From CAWATZ01 sp963784995 (GTDB lineage Bacteria; Planctomycetota; Planctomycetia; Gemmatales; Gemmataceae), in assembly GCA_963784995.1 (NCBI GenBank), contig CAWATZ010000006.1, positions 1,240,001-1,304,000 on the forward strand: a DNA stretch of 64,000 bases. The letters are read 5' to 3'. Made by a program: the position numbers and the translations under genes. Of this stretch, positions 1-8,596 are shown piece by piece (within the stretch, counting starts at the first letter, position 1; the number at the start of each line of letters is the position of its first letter). The notes under the pieces are model-generated. The model saw only the letters and a program-made list of their open reading frames with translations, was not told where the DNA came from and did not search any database.

Positions 1-796
1 TCGCGCCAGCTGGCCGCGGGCCGGCCGACCGCGGTGCAGCTGATCCTCGACGGCCGCAGTTCCAACGCCGCGCAGATCCTGACGGGCTACGCCGAGCAGA
101 TCATCAGCGACTACAGCGCTGAGCTGACCCGGACGCGCTCCGTGCCGCCGCCGGCCAGCGTGGTGGTGGCCCGCGTCTGGTTCAATCCAAACGTGGATGC
201 CCTGTGGAGCACGGTGCCGAGCCTGGTGGCGATCCTGGCGGCCCTGGAGGGACTGATGATCACGGGGCTGTCGGTGGCCCGCGAACGTGAACTGGGCACG
301 TTCGAGCAGCTGCTGGTGTCGCCGCTGAGCCCAGGGGAGATCGTGGTCGGCAAGACGCTGCCGGCGTTCCTGATCGGCCTTGGGGGAGGGGACGCTGATG
401 CTGACCGTCGCGGTGGTTTTCTTCCGGATCCCACTGACCGGTTCGGTGGCCCTGCTGTACGTGAGCATGAGCGCGTTTCTGCTGGCGGTCATCGGCATCG
501 GGCTGTTCATCTCGTCGCTGGCCCGGACGCAGCAGCAGGCGATCCTGGGCACGTTTTCGTGCATGGTGCCGATGATGCTGCTGTCGGGTTTCGCCAGCCC
601 GGTGGAGAACATGCCCGACTGGATGCAAACGATCACGCTGGCCAACCCGGTCCGGCACTTCATGGTGATTGTCAAGGGCGTGTTCCTGAAGTCGCTGCCG
701 GTGGAAGTGGCGCTGCAGAGCCTGTGGCCGCTGCTGGTGATCGCGGCAGTGACCCTCTCGGCCGCGACCTGGCTCTTCCGGCACCGGACGGAGTGA
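1..796 (+). CDS. ABC-2 type transporter permease, 5'-truncated, one frame break
   Basis: Membrane permease of a YbhR/YhhJ-like ABC-2 exporter. The gene enters from the left edge in frame 1 with no start in the window. The visible N-terminal part is the extracytoplasmic segment (LILDGRSSNAAQIL), then a membrane segment and the conserved RERELGTFEQLLVSPL coupling region. At the G run near 379-384 the frame changes: removing one G makes GLGEGTLMLTVAVVFF continue into the second frame, which carries the remaining membrane helices (ALLYVSMSAFLLAVIGIGLF, the FASPVENMP loop) and ends at 796. The two frames together match the usual C-terminal two thirds of the family. It precedes an outer-membrane efflux factor, so it probably belongs to the same export locus. 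The break may be a sequence error. Confidence 0.85.
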
Positions 797-985
797 CACG
801 CCGACCCAGGACTCACGTCCTGGTCTATTAACTGCCGCCCCTTCGGGGCCAGAGCTTGAGCGCTTTCCTCAAGAACTCGCATTGGTCCGACCGATGGTAA
901 CGATTGAGCGGATTGTTCCATCCTTTCCGGCATTGCCGCCTTTCGGTTGGGAGTGCCGAACCGATCAGAGCGCAAGGAAGAACGC

Positions 986-2629
986 ATGCGCACACGAGGC
1001 AGGTCCGGAATTCGCACGTCCTGGAGTTCGCGCCTGCTGCGCGGGCTGGGGGCGGTTGGACTGGCCGGCGTGGTCCTGCTCAGCGGCGGCTGCGTCCTCA
1101 CTGGCCCTCTGGAATGGATCAAGAACGGCTTCAAGGTCGGACCCAACTACTGCAAGCCGCCGGCGCCGGTGGCCGAGCAATGGATCGGGGCCAACGATCC
1201 GCGAACCCAAGGCCCGCCGCCGCGCGACGGCGACTGGTGGACCGTCTTCCAGGATCCCATGCTCAACGCCCTCATTTGCCGGGCTTACCACCAGAACCCA
1301 AACCTCTTCGCCATCGGCACTCGCGTCATCCAGGCACGGGCCCAGCAGGCGATCACCGTGGGCATCGTCTTCCCGCAGACCCAGCGAGTCATGGGTCTGT
1401 ACCCCAACGGCACCATGGCCGGCAGTCCGTCCCACATCGACTTCACCGGCTTCAACCTGAGCTGGGAGCTGGATTTCTGGGGGAAATATCGCAGGCAAAT
1501 CGAGTCCGCCAACGCCAAGCTGGATGGCTCGGTGGAAAACTACGACGACGCCCTGGTGACGCTGCTGGCCGACGTGGCCACCAATTACGTCCAGTACCGC
1601 GTCGCCCAGATGCAGATCAAGATCGCACGCGCCAACCTGCAAACCCAGGAGAGGCTCACGGCCCTGGCCGAGCAGCAGCAGAAGGTCGGCACCGCGACCG
1701 CCCTCGACGTGGCCCAGCTGCGCACCCTCACGGAACAGACGCGCTCCACCATTCCAGCCCAGCAGATCGTCCAGGGCCAGGCCAACGATCGGCTCTGTAT
1801 CCTGGTGGGCGAACCGCCCCACGACCTGGAAAAGGAACTGGGGCCGGGTCCGGACCTTGGCAGTTCGCCGATGCCCGCGACCCCCAGCAGCGTCGCGGCG
1901 GGCCTCCCGTGTGAACTGCTGCGACGCCGGCCCGACGTCCGCAGCGCCGAGCGCCAGGTGGCGGCCCAGAGCCCGCAGATCGGCGTGGCCACGGCGGACC
2001 TGTATCCCAGCATCTCCATCGGCACCATCCTCGGCGATGCGGACCTAAGCCTGGGCTCCCAGCTGAAATCCAGCGGCTTCCTGGCCTTCTTCACCCCCCA
2101 GTTCACCTGGAACATCCTGAATTACGGCCGGCTCGTCAACAACGTCCACCTCCAGGATGCCCGGACCCAGGAACTGATCGCCACCTTCCAGAACCGGGTG
2201 CTGACCGCGGCTCAGGAAGTCCAGACCGCGCTGCGCGGTTTCCTGCGCTCCCAGGAACAGTCCGAGGCCATCGGCCGCAGCGCGGCCGCGGCGGCGGAGG
2301 CCACCAAGATCGAAGAGAAACTCTTCACGGACGTCAAGGCCGACATCAATCGGCTGTTCACCCTGGAAAATTCGCAGCTGCAGGAGCAGACCAACCTGGC
2401 CTCGGCGCAGGGCAACATTGCGCTGAACCTGATCAGCGTCTACCGGGCCCTCGGCGGCGGCTGGGAGATTCGCTGTCGCGAGGGCGCTTGCGGTCCGGCT
2501 GGCATTCCCGGCATTGTGCCGCACACAGGGCCGGCCGCCCCCGAACAGCTTCCACCGCCGGGGCCCGCTCTGGAGCCCCGGAAAGACGCCCAGCCGTCAG
2601 GCGACCGGAAAGGAGAACCAAAGCCATGA
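986..2629 (+). CDS. RND/NodT-family outer-membrane efflux lipoprotein
   Basis: Outer-membrane channel of a tripartite exporter (OprM/NodT family). I chose ATG 986 because AAGGAAG lies just upstream and a lipoprotein signal follows (LAGVVLLSGGC, with the lipobox Cys about 35 residues in). The mature part begins with the family's VGPNYCKPPAPV stretch, followed by two copies of the outer-membrane efflux repeat rich in long Ala/Gln helices (for example LAEQQQKVGTATALDVAQL and LLRRRPDVRSAERQVA). Length is about 547 residues, slightly longer than usual because of a Pro-rich C-terminal tail. It overlaps the next gene by ATGA. It could serve the upstream ABC permease or the EmrA/EmrB-like pair that lies beyond the megasynthase; the sequence does not decide this. 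Confidence 0.93.
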   Translation: MRTRGRSGIRTSWSSRLLRGLGAVGLAGVVLLSGGCVLTGPLEWIKNGFKVGPNYCKPPAPVAEQWIGANDPRTQGPPPRDGDWWTVFQDPMLNALICRAYHQNPNLFAIGTRVIQARAQQAITVGIVFPQTQRVMGLYPNGTMAGSPSHIDFTGFNLSWELDFWGKYRRQIESANAKLDGSVENYDDALVTLLADVATNYVQYRVAQMQIKIARANLQTQERLTALAEQQQKVGTATALDVAQLRTLTEQTRSTIPAQQIVQGQANDRLCILVGEPPHDLEKELGPGPDLGSSPMPATPSSVAAGLPCELLRRRPDVRSAERQVAAQSPQIGVATADLYPSISIGTILGDADLSLGSQLKSSGFLAFFTPQFTWNILNYGRLVNNVHLQDARTQELIATFQNRVLTAAQEVQTALRGFLRSQEQSEAIGRSAAAAAEATKIEEKLFTDVKADINRLFTLENSQLQEQTNLASAQGNIALNLISVYRALGGGWEIRCREGACGPAGIPGIVPHTGPAAPEQLPPPGPALEPRKDAQPSGDRKGEPKP

Positions 2630-2952
2630 GACACCAGGCGCGGATCGGAATCGTCCTCCTTGCGCTGATCGTCGGGGGCTGGGTTGCCACCGGGGAGCCA
2701 GCTTGTCGCGAGACCGGCCCAGGTTTATGGCACAAGGCGGCGCCGGCCGGAGGGTGGGACCCCTACGGCGGCGGCCTGCTGCACTGGTGGAAGCCGCACT
2801 GCTTCCCGCGCTGCGGCGCCCCGGATGATTATTGCCGCAAGAAGCTTCCCTACCCCTGCTGGCACGCTTACCCGCCCTGGTACGTCTGGGGACCGCCGGA
2901 CATCTGTTGCCCGCCAGGCGGTTGCTGCAGGCCAGGCAACGAACCGCGATAG
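2626..2952 (+). CDS. Small Cys/Trp-rich secreted protein, function unknown
   Basis: A 108-residue protein whose ATG overlaps the stop of the efflux lipoprotein gene (ATGA), with AAAGGAG upstream, so translational coupling is likely. The N-terminus is a typical signal sequence (RIGIVLLALIVGGWVATG). The mature part has nine cysteines and eight tryptophans in about 85 residues, with motifs such as CFPRCG, DICC and GCCRPG, and is rich in Pro and Gly. I recognise no family. The composition suggests a disulfide-stabilised or metal-binding periplasmic or surface peptide. Coupling to the efflux channel hints at a role in export or envelope function, but this is inference. Confidence 0.6.
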   Translation: MRHQARIGIVLLALIVGGWVATGEPACRETGPGLWHKAAPAGGWDPYGGGLLHWWKPHCFPRCGAPDDYCRKKLPYPCWHAYPPWYVWGPPDICCPPGGCCRPGNEPR

Positions 2953-3505
2953 CGGGTCTGCCGCCGGGACGGCGCCAAAACGCCAAGCTCCAACGGCGGC
3001 CGGCCAATGGCGACCATGGCCGGCCTGCTCGGCGTCCGGCTTGAGAAGAAGGAGCCCTGCGTACTCGGCGATCCGGTCGTCCCCGTGCCCCCCAGACCGT
3101 CCAGGCTGCCTGGTGTCTCGTGGTTGTCGTGGGATGGTTCACTGCTGGCCTGTGTGCTCTTGCGCCTGTCGCTGTTCACCTCCCGCGCGCCTGGGTCTGA
3201 CCGGGCAGGAGTCTGGTTGCCGAGTGCCACTCCGGGGCGAGCTGTCAAGAACTCTTTACACTTTTGTAAATCCAACCTTGCACCGGTCTCTCGGCCTCCC
3301 TTGGATTACTGCGGCCCGTGCCGGCTGGCAGAGGTTGGCACCTGATTTGCCTGACAATTTCTCTTTTACTTTATTGTTAAGTTTGATTGTTGCCTGACTG
3401 CCACAGCGTCGTGCGTCCTGGCCAGCGTCCCTCGCGAGTGGGGACCCGTTGTTCCTGCTGAGGGGACACAGCCCTTGACCTGAAAGTGCCGCGGGAAACA
3501 CTCCG
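2953..3505 (+). other. Intergenic region upstream of the megasynthase
   Basis: About 550 bases without a credible gene. Most is GC-rich, but 3345-3400 is markedly AT-rich (for example CTTTTACTTTATTGTTAAG), which would suit a promoter for the NRPS-PKS gene. I see no convincing -35/-10 pair and no clear operator. Confidence 0.4.
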
Positions 3506-3844
3506 ATGAGACAGTACCCGAGTAACGGATCCTCCGACAAGCTCCAGCGGCCGCTGCCCGTCCCGGAGCAGTTCCTCCCGGAGAGCTGGCCTCTGTCTCC
3601 GATGCAGCAAGGGATGTTGTTCCACTCCCTTCGGGACCGCCATTCCGGAGTGGACGTGGAACAAATGGTGGCCCGTCTCGCGGAGCCGCTGGACCCCGAG
3701 ACGTTTCGCCGGGCCTGGGAGGGGCTGATTAACCGCCACAGCGCCTTTCGCAGCAGTTTCGAGTGGGACGGCCGACCCGAGCCGGTGCAGATCGAGCATC
3801 CTCACGTGCGCTCCCCTGGGCGCAGATCGACTTGCGCCATCTGA
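3506..3844 (+). CDS. NRPS condensation domain, N-terminal piece
   Basis: Start of the megasynthase. ATG 3506 has only a weak upstream GGGAAA. The piece opens with the C1 region (PLSPMQQGMLFHSL) and continues through INRHSAFRSSFEWDG, which is typical of C-domain motif C2. The coherent protein runs to about 3808; one base is missing around GCTCCCCTGG, after which the domain continues in the next frame as LPWAQIDLRHLSEEE. The last dozen residues of this frame are therefore out-of-frame read-through. Confidence 0.8.
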   Translation: MRQYPSNGSSDKLQRPLPVPEQFLPESWPLSPMQQGMLFHSLRDRHSGVDVEQMVARLAEPLDPETFRRAWEGLINRHSAFRSSFEWDGRPEPVQIEHPHVRSPGRRSTCAI

Positions 3845-4449
3845 GCGAGGAAGAACGGCGGGCGCACGTCGCGGAGTTCCTGGAGAGGGATCGGCAGCAG
3901 GGCTTTGATTTTCGGACGGCGCCCCTGACGCGGGCAACGCTCTTTCAGACCGGGGAGGCCGAATGGGAGTTCGTCTGGAGTTTCCATCACGTCCTGGCCG
4001 ACGGCAACACCTATCCGGCCCTCATCCGCGAAGCGTTTGACTCCTGCGCGGCGATCCGGGAAGGAAGGGCCCCGGCCCTGCCCCGGCCGTGTGCCTATCG
4101 AGAATTCGTGCAGTGGCTGGAAACGCACCGGAGCGAGAACCAGGCGCGGGCCGAGGCCTTCTGGAAGAAGGAGTTTCAGGGCCTGGCGTCCGCCACTTCG
4201 CTGCCGGGATTGGCCGCCGATTGCAGTGGCCAGAGCGGTCACAACGAGAAGTCCCTTCGCCTGGATACGGCGGCCAGTTCTGCCCTGCGCGCCCTGGCCC
4301 AGAGCCATGACCTGACCGTCAACTCCCTGGTCCAGGCAGCGTGGGCCCTGGTCCTGGGGACTCACGGCGACCGCGAAGACGTTGTCTTCGGGGTGACGCG
4401 CGGTTGCCGGGGGGCGTTTCCAGGCGCAGGGAAATCGTCGGCCTGCTGA
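3763..4449 (+). CDS. NRPS condensation domain, catalytic piece
   Basis: Continues the C domain coherently from about 3810. It contains the catalytic HHxxxDG motif as HHVLADG near 3987-4008, and later C-domain motifs (YREFVQWLE, EDVVFGVTR). The frame breaks at a run of six G at 4409-4414; the domain resumes in the next frame at REIVGLLINTVPFRVR. Residues before about 3810 and after about 4405 in this frame are not part of the protein. The domain appears catalytically complete when the frames are joined. Confidence 0.8.
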   Translation: MGRPTRAGADRASSRALPWAQIDLRHLSEEERRAHVAEFLERDRQQGFDFRTAPLTRATLFQTGEAEWEFVWSFHHVLADGNTYPALIREAFDSCAAIREGRAPALPRPCAYREFVQWLETHRSENQARAEAFWKKEFQGLASATSLPGLAADCSGQSGHNEKSLRLDTAASSALRALAQSHDLTVNSLVQAAWALVLGTHGDREDVVFGVTRGCRGAFPGAGKSSAC

Positions 4450-6572
4450 TCAATACGGTCCCCTTCCGGGTGCGCCTGGACCCGGCCGCACGCGTCCTCG
4501 GCTGGCTGAAAGAACTGCGCAGCCGGCAGCTGGCCCTGCGCGAATTTGAAACCACTCCTCTGGTGGACACGCAGCGCTGGAGTGAGCTGCCGGCTGGCGT
4601 GCCGCTGTTTGAAAGCATTGTGGTTTTCACCCCGCGCCTGGTCGGGTCGGCCCTCCAGGAACTTGGGGGACCGTGGGCACGGCGCGACATCCAGTTCCTC
4701 GAACGGACCAACTATCCGCTGGCCCTCTTTGCCTACGGCGAAGCCGAATTGCTGCTGAAACTCGCTTACGACCGCGCTCGGGTGTCGGACGCCACGGTCG
4801 AGCGCTGCCTGGAACAGATGCAAACGATCCTGGAAGCGCTGCCGGCCGAAGCGCAGGCCAGCCCTCTGCCCGACCTGTCGGGCAGGCCCGACGGAGCGCA
4901 CGCAGGCGTGCGAGAACACACCCTGGGAGAGCTGCCGCTGGTTTCCGGGGCCCAGCGGCAGTTGCTGCTGTCCCAGTGGAACAACACCGCCAGGCCGTAC
5001 AGCCGGGACCGGTGCATCCATGAACTGTTCGAGGACCAGGTGGAGCGGACACCGGACGCCGTCGCCGTGGCGTTCCGGTCTCAGACCCTCACCTACGCGG
5101 AACTGAACGCCCGGGCCAATCGGATTGCTCGCCGGCTGCAAGCTCTCGGGGTGGGCCCCGGCCACTTTGTCGGGATCTGCCTCGGTCGGTCCAGCGACCT
5201 GGTTGCGGCCCTGCTGGGCACCTTGAAAGCCGGCGCCGCCTATCTCCCTCTGGACCCCTCCTATCCCCGGGAACGGTTGGGGCTGATGCTCGAGGACGCC
5301 CAGCCAACCGCGATCCTCACCGAACGCGACCTGGCGCATCTGCTCCCGCCGCAAAACACGGCCGTGGTCCTGCTCGAGACGTGGCAAGAGGCCGGCCCTG
5401 AGCCGGCGGCGAACGTGGTCAGCGGTGTTCGCCCCCAGGACCTGGCGTACGTCCTGTTCACCTCCGGCTCCAGTGGCCGGCCCAAGGGCGTGCTGGTCGA
5501 GCACCGCAACGTGGCCAACCTTTTCACTGGCATCGACGACCTGCTGGAGTTCAAGGAGCCCGGAACCTGGCTGGCGGTGACCAGCACCTCGTTTGACATC
5601 TCCGTGCTCGAACTTTTCTGGACGCTGGCCCGCGGCTTCAAGGTGGTCATTCAGGAAGAGCCGGAACGCCCGAGCGCAACGGTGAAGGGGAAGGAAGGCG
5701 GCGCGGCCTCCCGTCCCAACCCGTGCCGGAAAATGGACTTCAGCCTCTTCTACTTCGCTGCCGACAGCGGCGGGTCGAGCAGAAACCGGTATCGGCTGCT
5801 CCTGGAGGGCAGCGCGGTACGCCGACCAGCGCGGCTTCTCGGCCATCTGGACGCCGGAGCGGCATTTCCATCCGTTCGGCGGCCTGTATCCGAATCCATC
5901 CCTGACGAGCGCGGCGATTGCAGCCATCACGTCGCGGATTCAGATTCGAGCCGGCAGCGTGGTGCTGCCGCTGCACGACCCCATCCGGGTCGCCGAGGAG
6001 TGGTCGGTGGTGGACAACCTGTCGCAGGGACGGGTGGGCCTGTCGTTTGCCTCGGGCTGGCACGCCAACGACTTCGCCCTGATGCCCCAGAACTACCGCG
6101 AGCGCCGGGACGTGATGCTCCGCGGCATCGACACGGTCCGCCGGCTGTGGCACGGCGAAACGGTCAAGGCGGTCAGCGGGTCCGGCGAGGAAATCGAGGT
6201 CCGCATCTTCCCGCCCCCCATCCAGCGCGATCCGCCGATCTGGCTGACGGCCGCCGGCAGCGTGGAAACCTTCCGGACCGCCGGCCGGATGGGGGCGAAC
6301 CTCCTCACCAACCTGCTGGGGCAAAAGCCGGAAGAGCTGGCCGAGAAGATCGCCGCCTACCGCGAGGCACGGCGGCAGGCCGGCCACCCGGGCCGGGGCC
6401 ACGTCAGCTTGATGCTGCACGCGTTCGTCGGGACGGACCTCGACCAGGTGCGGGCCACGGTGCGGCAGCCGTTCCTGGATTACCTCCGCACCTCGACGGA
6501 CCTCATCCAGCGGGCCCGCTGGGACTGTCCGGCCTTCACCACCCGGGGCGACTGCCGGCTGGCCCCGACTGA
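4341..6572 (+). CDS. NRPS C-domain end, adenylation core A1-A4, start of inserted monooxygenase
   Basis: Coherent from about 4405 to 5812. It finishes the C domain (GLLINTVPFRVR) and then gives adenylation motifs A1 (LTYAELNARANR), A2 (LKAGAAYLPLDPSYPRER), A3 (VLFTSGSSGRPKGVLVEHR) and A4 (TSFDISVLELFW, with the usual Asp that binds the substrate amino group). Directly after A4 the protein switches at 5733 to MDFSLFYFAAD, the start of a luciferase-like flavin monooxygenase of the type found inside natural-product synthases. One extra base near 5808-5816 moves the monooxygenase into the next frame (RYADQRGFSAIWTPERHFH). Everything after about 5815 in this frame is out-of-frame. Confidence 0.82.
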   Translation: MGPGPGDSRRPRRRCLRGDARLPGGVSRRREIVGLLINTVPFRVRLDPAARVLGWLKELRSRQLALREFETTPLVDTQRWSELPAGVPLFESIVVFTPRLVGSALQELGGPWARRDIQFLERTNYPLALFAYGEAELLLKLAYDRARVSDATVERCLEQMQTILEALPAEAQASPLPDLSGRPDGAHAGVREHTLGELPLVSGAQRQLLLSQWNNTARPYSRDRCIHELFEDQVERTPDAVAVAFRSQTLTYAELNARANRIARRLQALGVGPGHFVGICLGRSSDLVAALLGTLKAGAAYLPLDPSYPRERLGLMLEDAQPTAILTERDLAHLLPPQNTAVVLLETWQEAGPEPAANVVSGVRPQDLAYVLFTSGSSGRPKGVLVEHRNVANLFTGIDDLLEFKEPGTWLAVTSTSFDISVLELFWTLARGFKVVIQEEPERPSATVKGKEGGAASRPNPCRKMDFSLFYFAADSGGSSRNRYRLLLEGSAVRRPARLLGHLDAGAAFPSVRRPVSESIPDERGDCSHHVADSDSSRQRGAAAARPHPGRRGVVGGGQPVAGTGGPVVCLGLARQRLRPDAPELPRAPGRDAPRHRHGPPAVARRNGQGGQRVRRGNRGPHLPAPHPARSADLADGRRQRGNLPDRRPDGGEPPHQPAGAKAGRAGREDRRLPRGTAAGRPPGPGPRQLDAARVRRDGPRPGAGHGAAAVPGLPPHLDGPHPAGPLGLSGLHHPGRLPAGPD
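4892..4911 (+). repeat. Short palindromic unit in coding linker, copy 1
   Basis: Twenty-base unit CGGAGCGCACGCAGGCGTGC containing the perfect inverted repeat GCACGC-AG-GCGTGC. It encodes a linker segment (GAHAGV) between the C and A domains. The same 20 bases recur at 13663-13682. Confidence 0.6.
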
Positions 6573-7518
6573 AAACGGAGAACTCACCGACGCCGAGACA
6601 GAGGTCCTCATGGATCATGCCTTCAACCGCTATTTCTCCAGCAGCGGCCTGTTCGGAACTCCCGACTCGTGCCTGGAGATGGTGGATCGCCTGAGCGCCA
6701 TCGGCGTCGATGAGATCGCCTGCCTGATCGATTTCGGAGTGGACGCCGACTCGGTGCTGCAGGGACTGCATTACCTCGACCAACTGCGGCAACGGAGCAA
6801 CCTCTGCACGCCTGCGTGCAGGCACGCAGAGGATCCGGACGCCTGGTCCATCCCCAATCAGCTGCGTCGCCACCAGGTGACCCATCTGCAGTGTACCCCC
6901 TCCCTGGCCAGCATCCTCGCCTCGGAACCCGACTCCCAGGGCGCGCTTCGTCCCTTGCACAAGCTCCTGGTCGGCGGTGAAGCGCTCCCACCGGGGCTGG
7001 CGGAACAGCTGGCACGAACTCTCCAGGGCGATCTGATCAACGTTTATGGGCCGACCGAGACCACCGTCTGGTCAACGGCCGCGGTGATCGACCGGTCCGG
7101 GGGCCCGGTCACGATCGGCCGGCCGCTGGCCAACACGCAGGTTTACGTCCTGGATCGCCAGCGGCGGCCGTGCCCCATTGGCGTGCCCGGCGAACTGTAC
7201 ATTGGGGGCGAGGGGGTGGCTCGCGGCTACCTCAACCGTCCCGACCTCACCGAGGAGCGCTTCCTTCCGGACCCCTTCGCCAGCCAACCGGGCGCCCGTC
7301 TCGTACCGCACCGGGGACGTGGTCCGTTATCGGGAAGATGGCCGGATCGAGTATCTGGGCCGGGTCGATCATCAGGTCAAGATTCGCGGTTACCGCATCG
7401 AGCTGGGGGAGATCGAGTCGGTGCTGGCGGCTCATCCCAGCGTCCGGGAGAGCGTGGTCGTTGCCCGGGAGACCGGTGCGGGCGATCGCCAGCTGGTCGC
7501 CTACGTCGGGGCCAGTGA
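5959..7518 (+). CDS. Inserted luciferase-like monooxygenase domain and adenylation A5-A6
   Basis: Continues the FMN-dependent luciferase-like monooxygenase (LSFASGWHANDFALMP, PPPIQRDPPIWLTAAGS, IDFGVDADSVLQGL), which ends near 6795. The adenylation domain then resumes (LRRHQVTHLQCTPSLAS, LLVGGEALP), with A5 (NVYGPTETTVWST) and A6 (ELYIGGEGVARGYLNRPD). The monooxygenase therefore sits between A4 and A5. Related insertions are known in myxobacterial synthetases, where they oxidise the tethered residue; the substrate here is not predicted. The coherent frame also reads upstream of 5959 to about 5815 without a start codon. One extra C near 7302 breaks the frame inside motif A7. Confidence 0.82.
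   Translation: MVLPLHDPIRVAEEWSVVDNLSQGRVGLSFASGWHANDFALMPQNYRERRDVMLRGIDTVRRLWHGETVKAVSGSGEEIEVRIFPPPIQRDPPIWLTAAGSVETFRTAGRMGANLLTNLLGQKPEELAEKIAAYREARRQAGHPGRGHVSLMLHAFVGTDLDQVRATVRQPFLDYLRTSTDLIQRARWDCPAFTTRGDCRLAPTENGELTDAETEVLMDHAFNRYFSSSGLFGTPDSCLEMVDRLSAIGVDEIACLIDFGVDADSVLQGLHYLDQLRQRSNLCTPACRHAEDPDAWSIPNQLRRHQVTHLQCTPSLASILASEPDSQGALRPLHKLLVGGEALPPGLAEQLARTLQGDLINVYGPTETTVWSTAAVIDRSGGPVTIGRPLANTQVYVLDRQRRPCPIGVPGELYIGGEGVARGYLNRPDLTEERFLPDPFASQPGARLVPHRGRGPLSGRWPDRVSGPGRSSGQDSRLPHRAGGDRVGAGGSSQRPGERGRCPGDRCGRSPAGRLRRGQ
6806..6819 (-). repeat. Short palindromic unit in coding linker, copy 2 (inverted)
   Basis: GCACGCCTGCGTGC is the exact reverse complement of the 14-base core of the other copies. 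It lies at the junction where the monooxygenase ends and the A domain resumes, flanked by CCTCTGC and GCAGAGG. Confidence 0.5.
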
Positions 7519-8596
7519 GCGGCCGGCCACGGGGACCGAGGCCGTGGCCCAGTGGCGCGCCGTGTGGGACGCGGCTTATGCAGCACCGGCCGAGGAGAAG
7601 CCGACGCCGGCGGACCCCACCTTGAACATCGCTGGTTGGGTCAGCAGTTACACCGGCCAGTTGCTCCCCGAGGCCGACATGCGCGAGTGGGTCGAGCATA
7701 CGGTCGCGAACATCCGCGCTCGCCGGCCGCGGCGCGTGCTGGAGATCGGCTTCGGCACCGGCATGCTGCTCTTCCGCCTCGCGCCGCACTGCGAACATTA
7801 CTGCGGTCTGGACGTTTCGGCGAACGCCCTTCGCTTCGTCGAGGCCGAGGTGGCTCGTCAGGGCCTGGGCAACGTCACCTTGCGGCAGGGGGCTGCCGAC
7901 GAGCTGGCCGGCTTGGAACCTGGCTCGTTTGACTGTGTCGTGCTCAACTCGGTGAGTCAGTATTTTCCCAGCGCCGACTACCTGGTGGGAGTCCTCGAAC
8001 GCATCGTCCCCCTGGTCCGGGAAGGAGGGGTGGTATTTCTCGGCGACGTGCGCAGCCTGCCCCTCAACGAGGCGTTCCACGTGTCGGTGGCGCTGGAGCA
8101 AGCGCCGGACTCGCTGAGCGCCGGTGAACTGCGTCAGCGAATTGGCTTGCGTCTGGAGCGGGAGAACGAACGGGTTTTCGATCCGGCGCTGTTCCAGGTC
8201 CTGCCCCAGCACCTGCCGCAGATCCGGCAAGTGGAAGTCCGTCTCAAGCGAGGACGTTTGCGGAACGAACTGACCTGCTTCCGTTACGACGTGTTCCTCG
8301 AAATCGGACCGCGGGGGCACACTCCCCTGATGAGCCCACCCCAGCCGATGGAGCCGGGGGCCGGCATCGACCTGGCGAGCATCCGTCAGCGGTTAGCCTC
8401 CGGAGAGCCGGTGGTTGCCATCGCAGGCATCCTCAACGCGCGGGTGACGGCGGCGGTGCGGGCGAAGGAACTGCTGGCCAGCAACGAGTGCCCGGAAACG
8501 GTCGAGGCGCTCCGGCTGCAACTGGCCGCGGCGGCAGCGGCCGGCATCGATCCCGAAGACCTCGCCACGCTGGAGGGCCCCTACGAGCGCAGCTGA
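7178..8596 (+). CDS. Adenylation A7-A8 with inserted SAM methyltransferase domain
   Basis: Coherent from about 7303: A7 (YRTGDVVRYREDGRIEYLGR) and A8 (HQVKIRGYRIELGEIESVL). After A8 comes a methyltransferase domain with the SAM-binding motif VLEIGFGTGMLL near 7738-7773 and LRQGAADEL / FDCVVLNSVSQYFP strands. This position, between A8 and A9/A10, is the classical place for N- or C-methyltransferases in NRPS adenylation domains. Which atom is methylated cannot be told by eye. The frame ends at a TGA created by one missing C near 8590; the sequence continues as LTWSEQALDRFDAVF in the next frame. Confidence 0.82.
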   Translation: MACPANCTLGARGWLAATSTVPTSPRSASFRTPSPANRAPVSYRTGDVVRYREDGRIEYLGRVDHQVKIRGYRIELGEIESVLAAHPSVRESVVVARETGAGDRQLVAYVGASERPATGTEAVAQWRAVWDAAYAAPAEEKPTPADPTLNIAGWVSSYTGQLLPEADMREWVEHTVANIRARRPRRVLEIGFGTGMLLFRLAPHCEHYCGLDVSANALRFVEAEVARQGLGNVTLRQGAADELAGLEPGSFDCVVLNSVSQYFPSADYLVGVLERIVPLVREGGVVFLGDVRSLPLNEAFHVSVALEQAPDSLSAGELRQRIGLRLERENERVFDPALFQVLPQHLPQIRQVEVRLKRGRLRNELTCFRYDVFLEIGPRGHTPLMSPPQPMEPGAGIDLASIRQRLASGEPVVAIAGILNARVTAAVRAKELLASNECPETVEALRLQLAAAAAAGIDPEDLATLEGPYERS

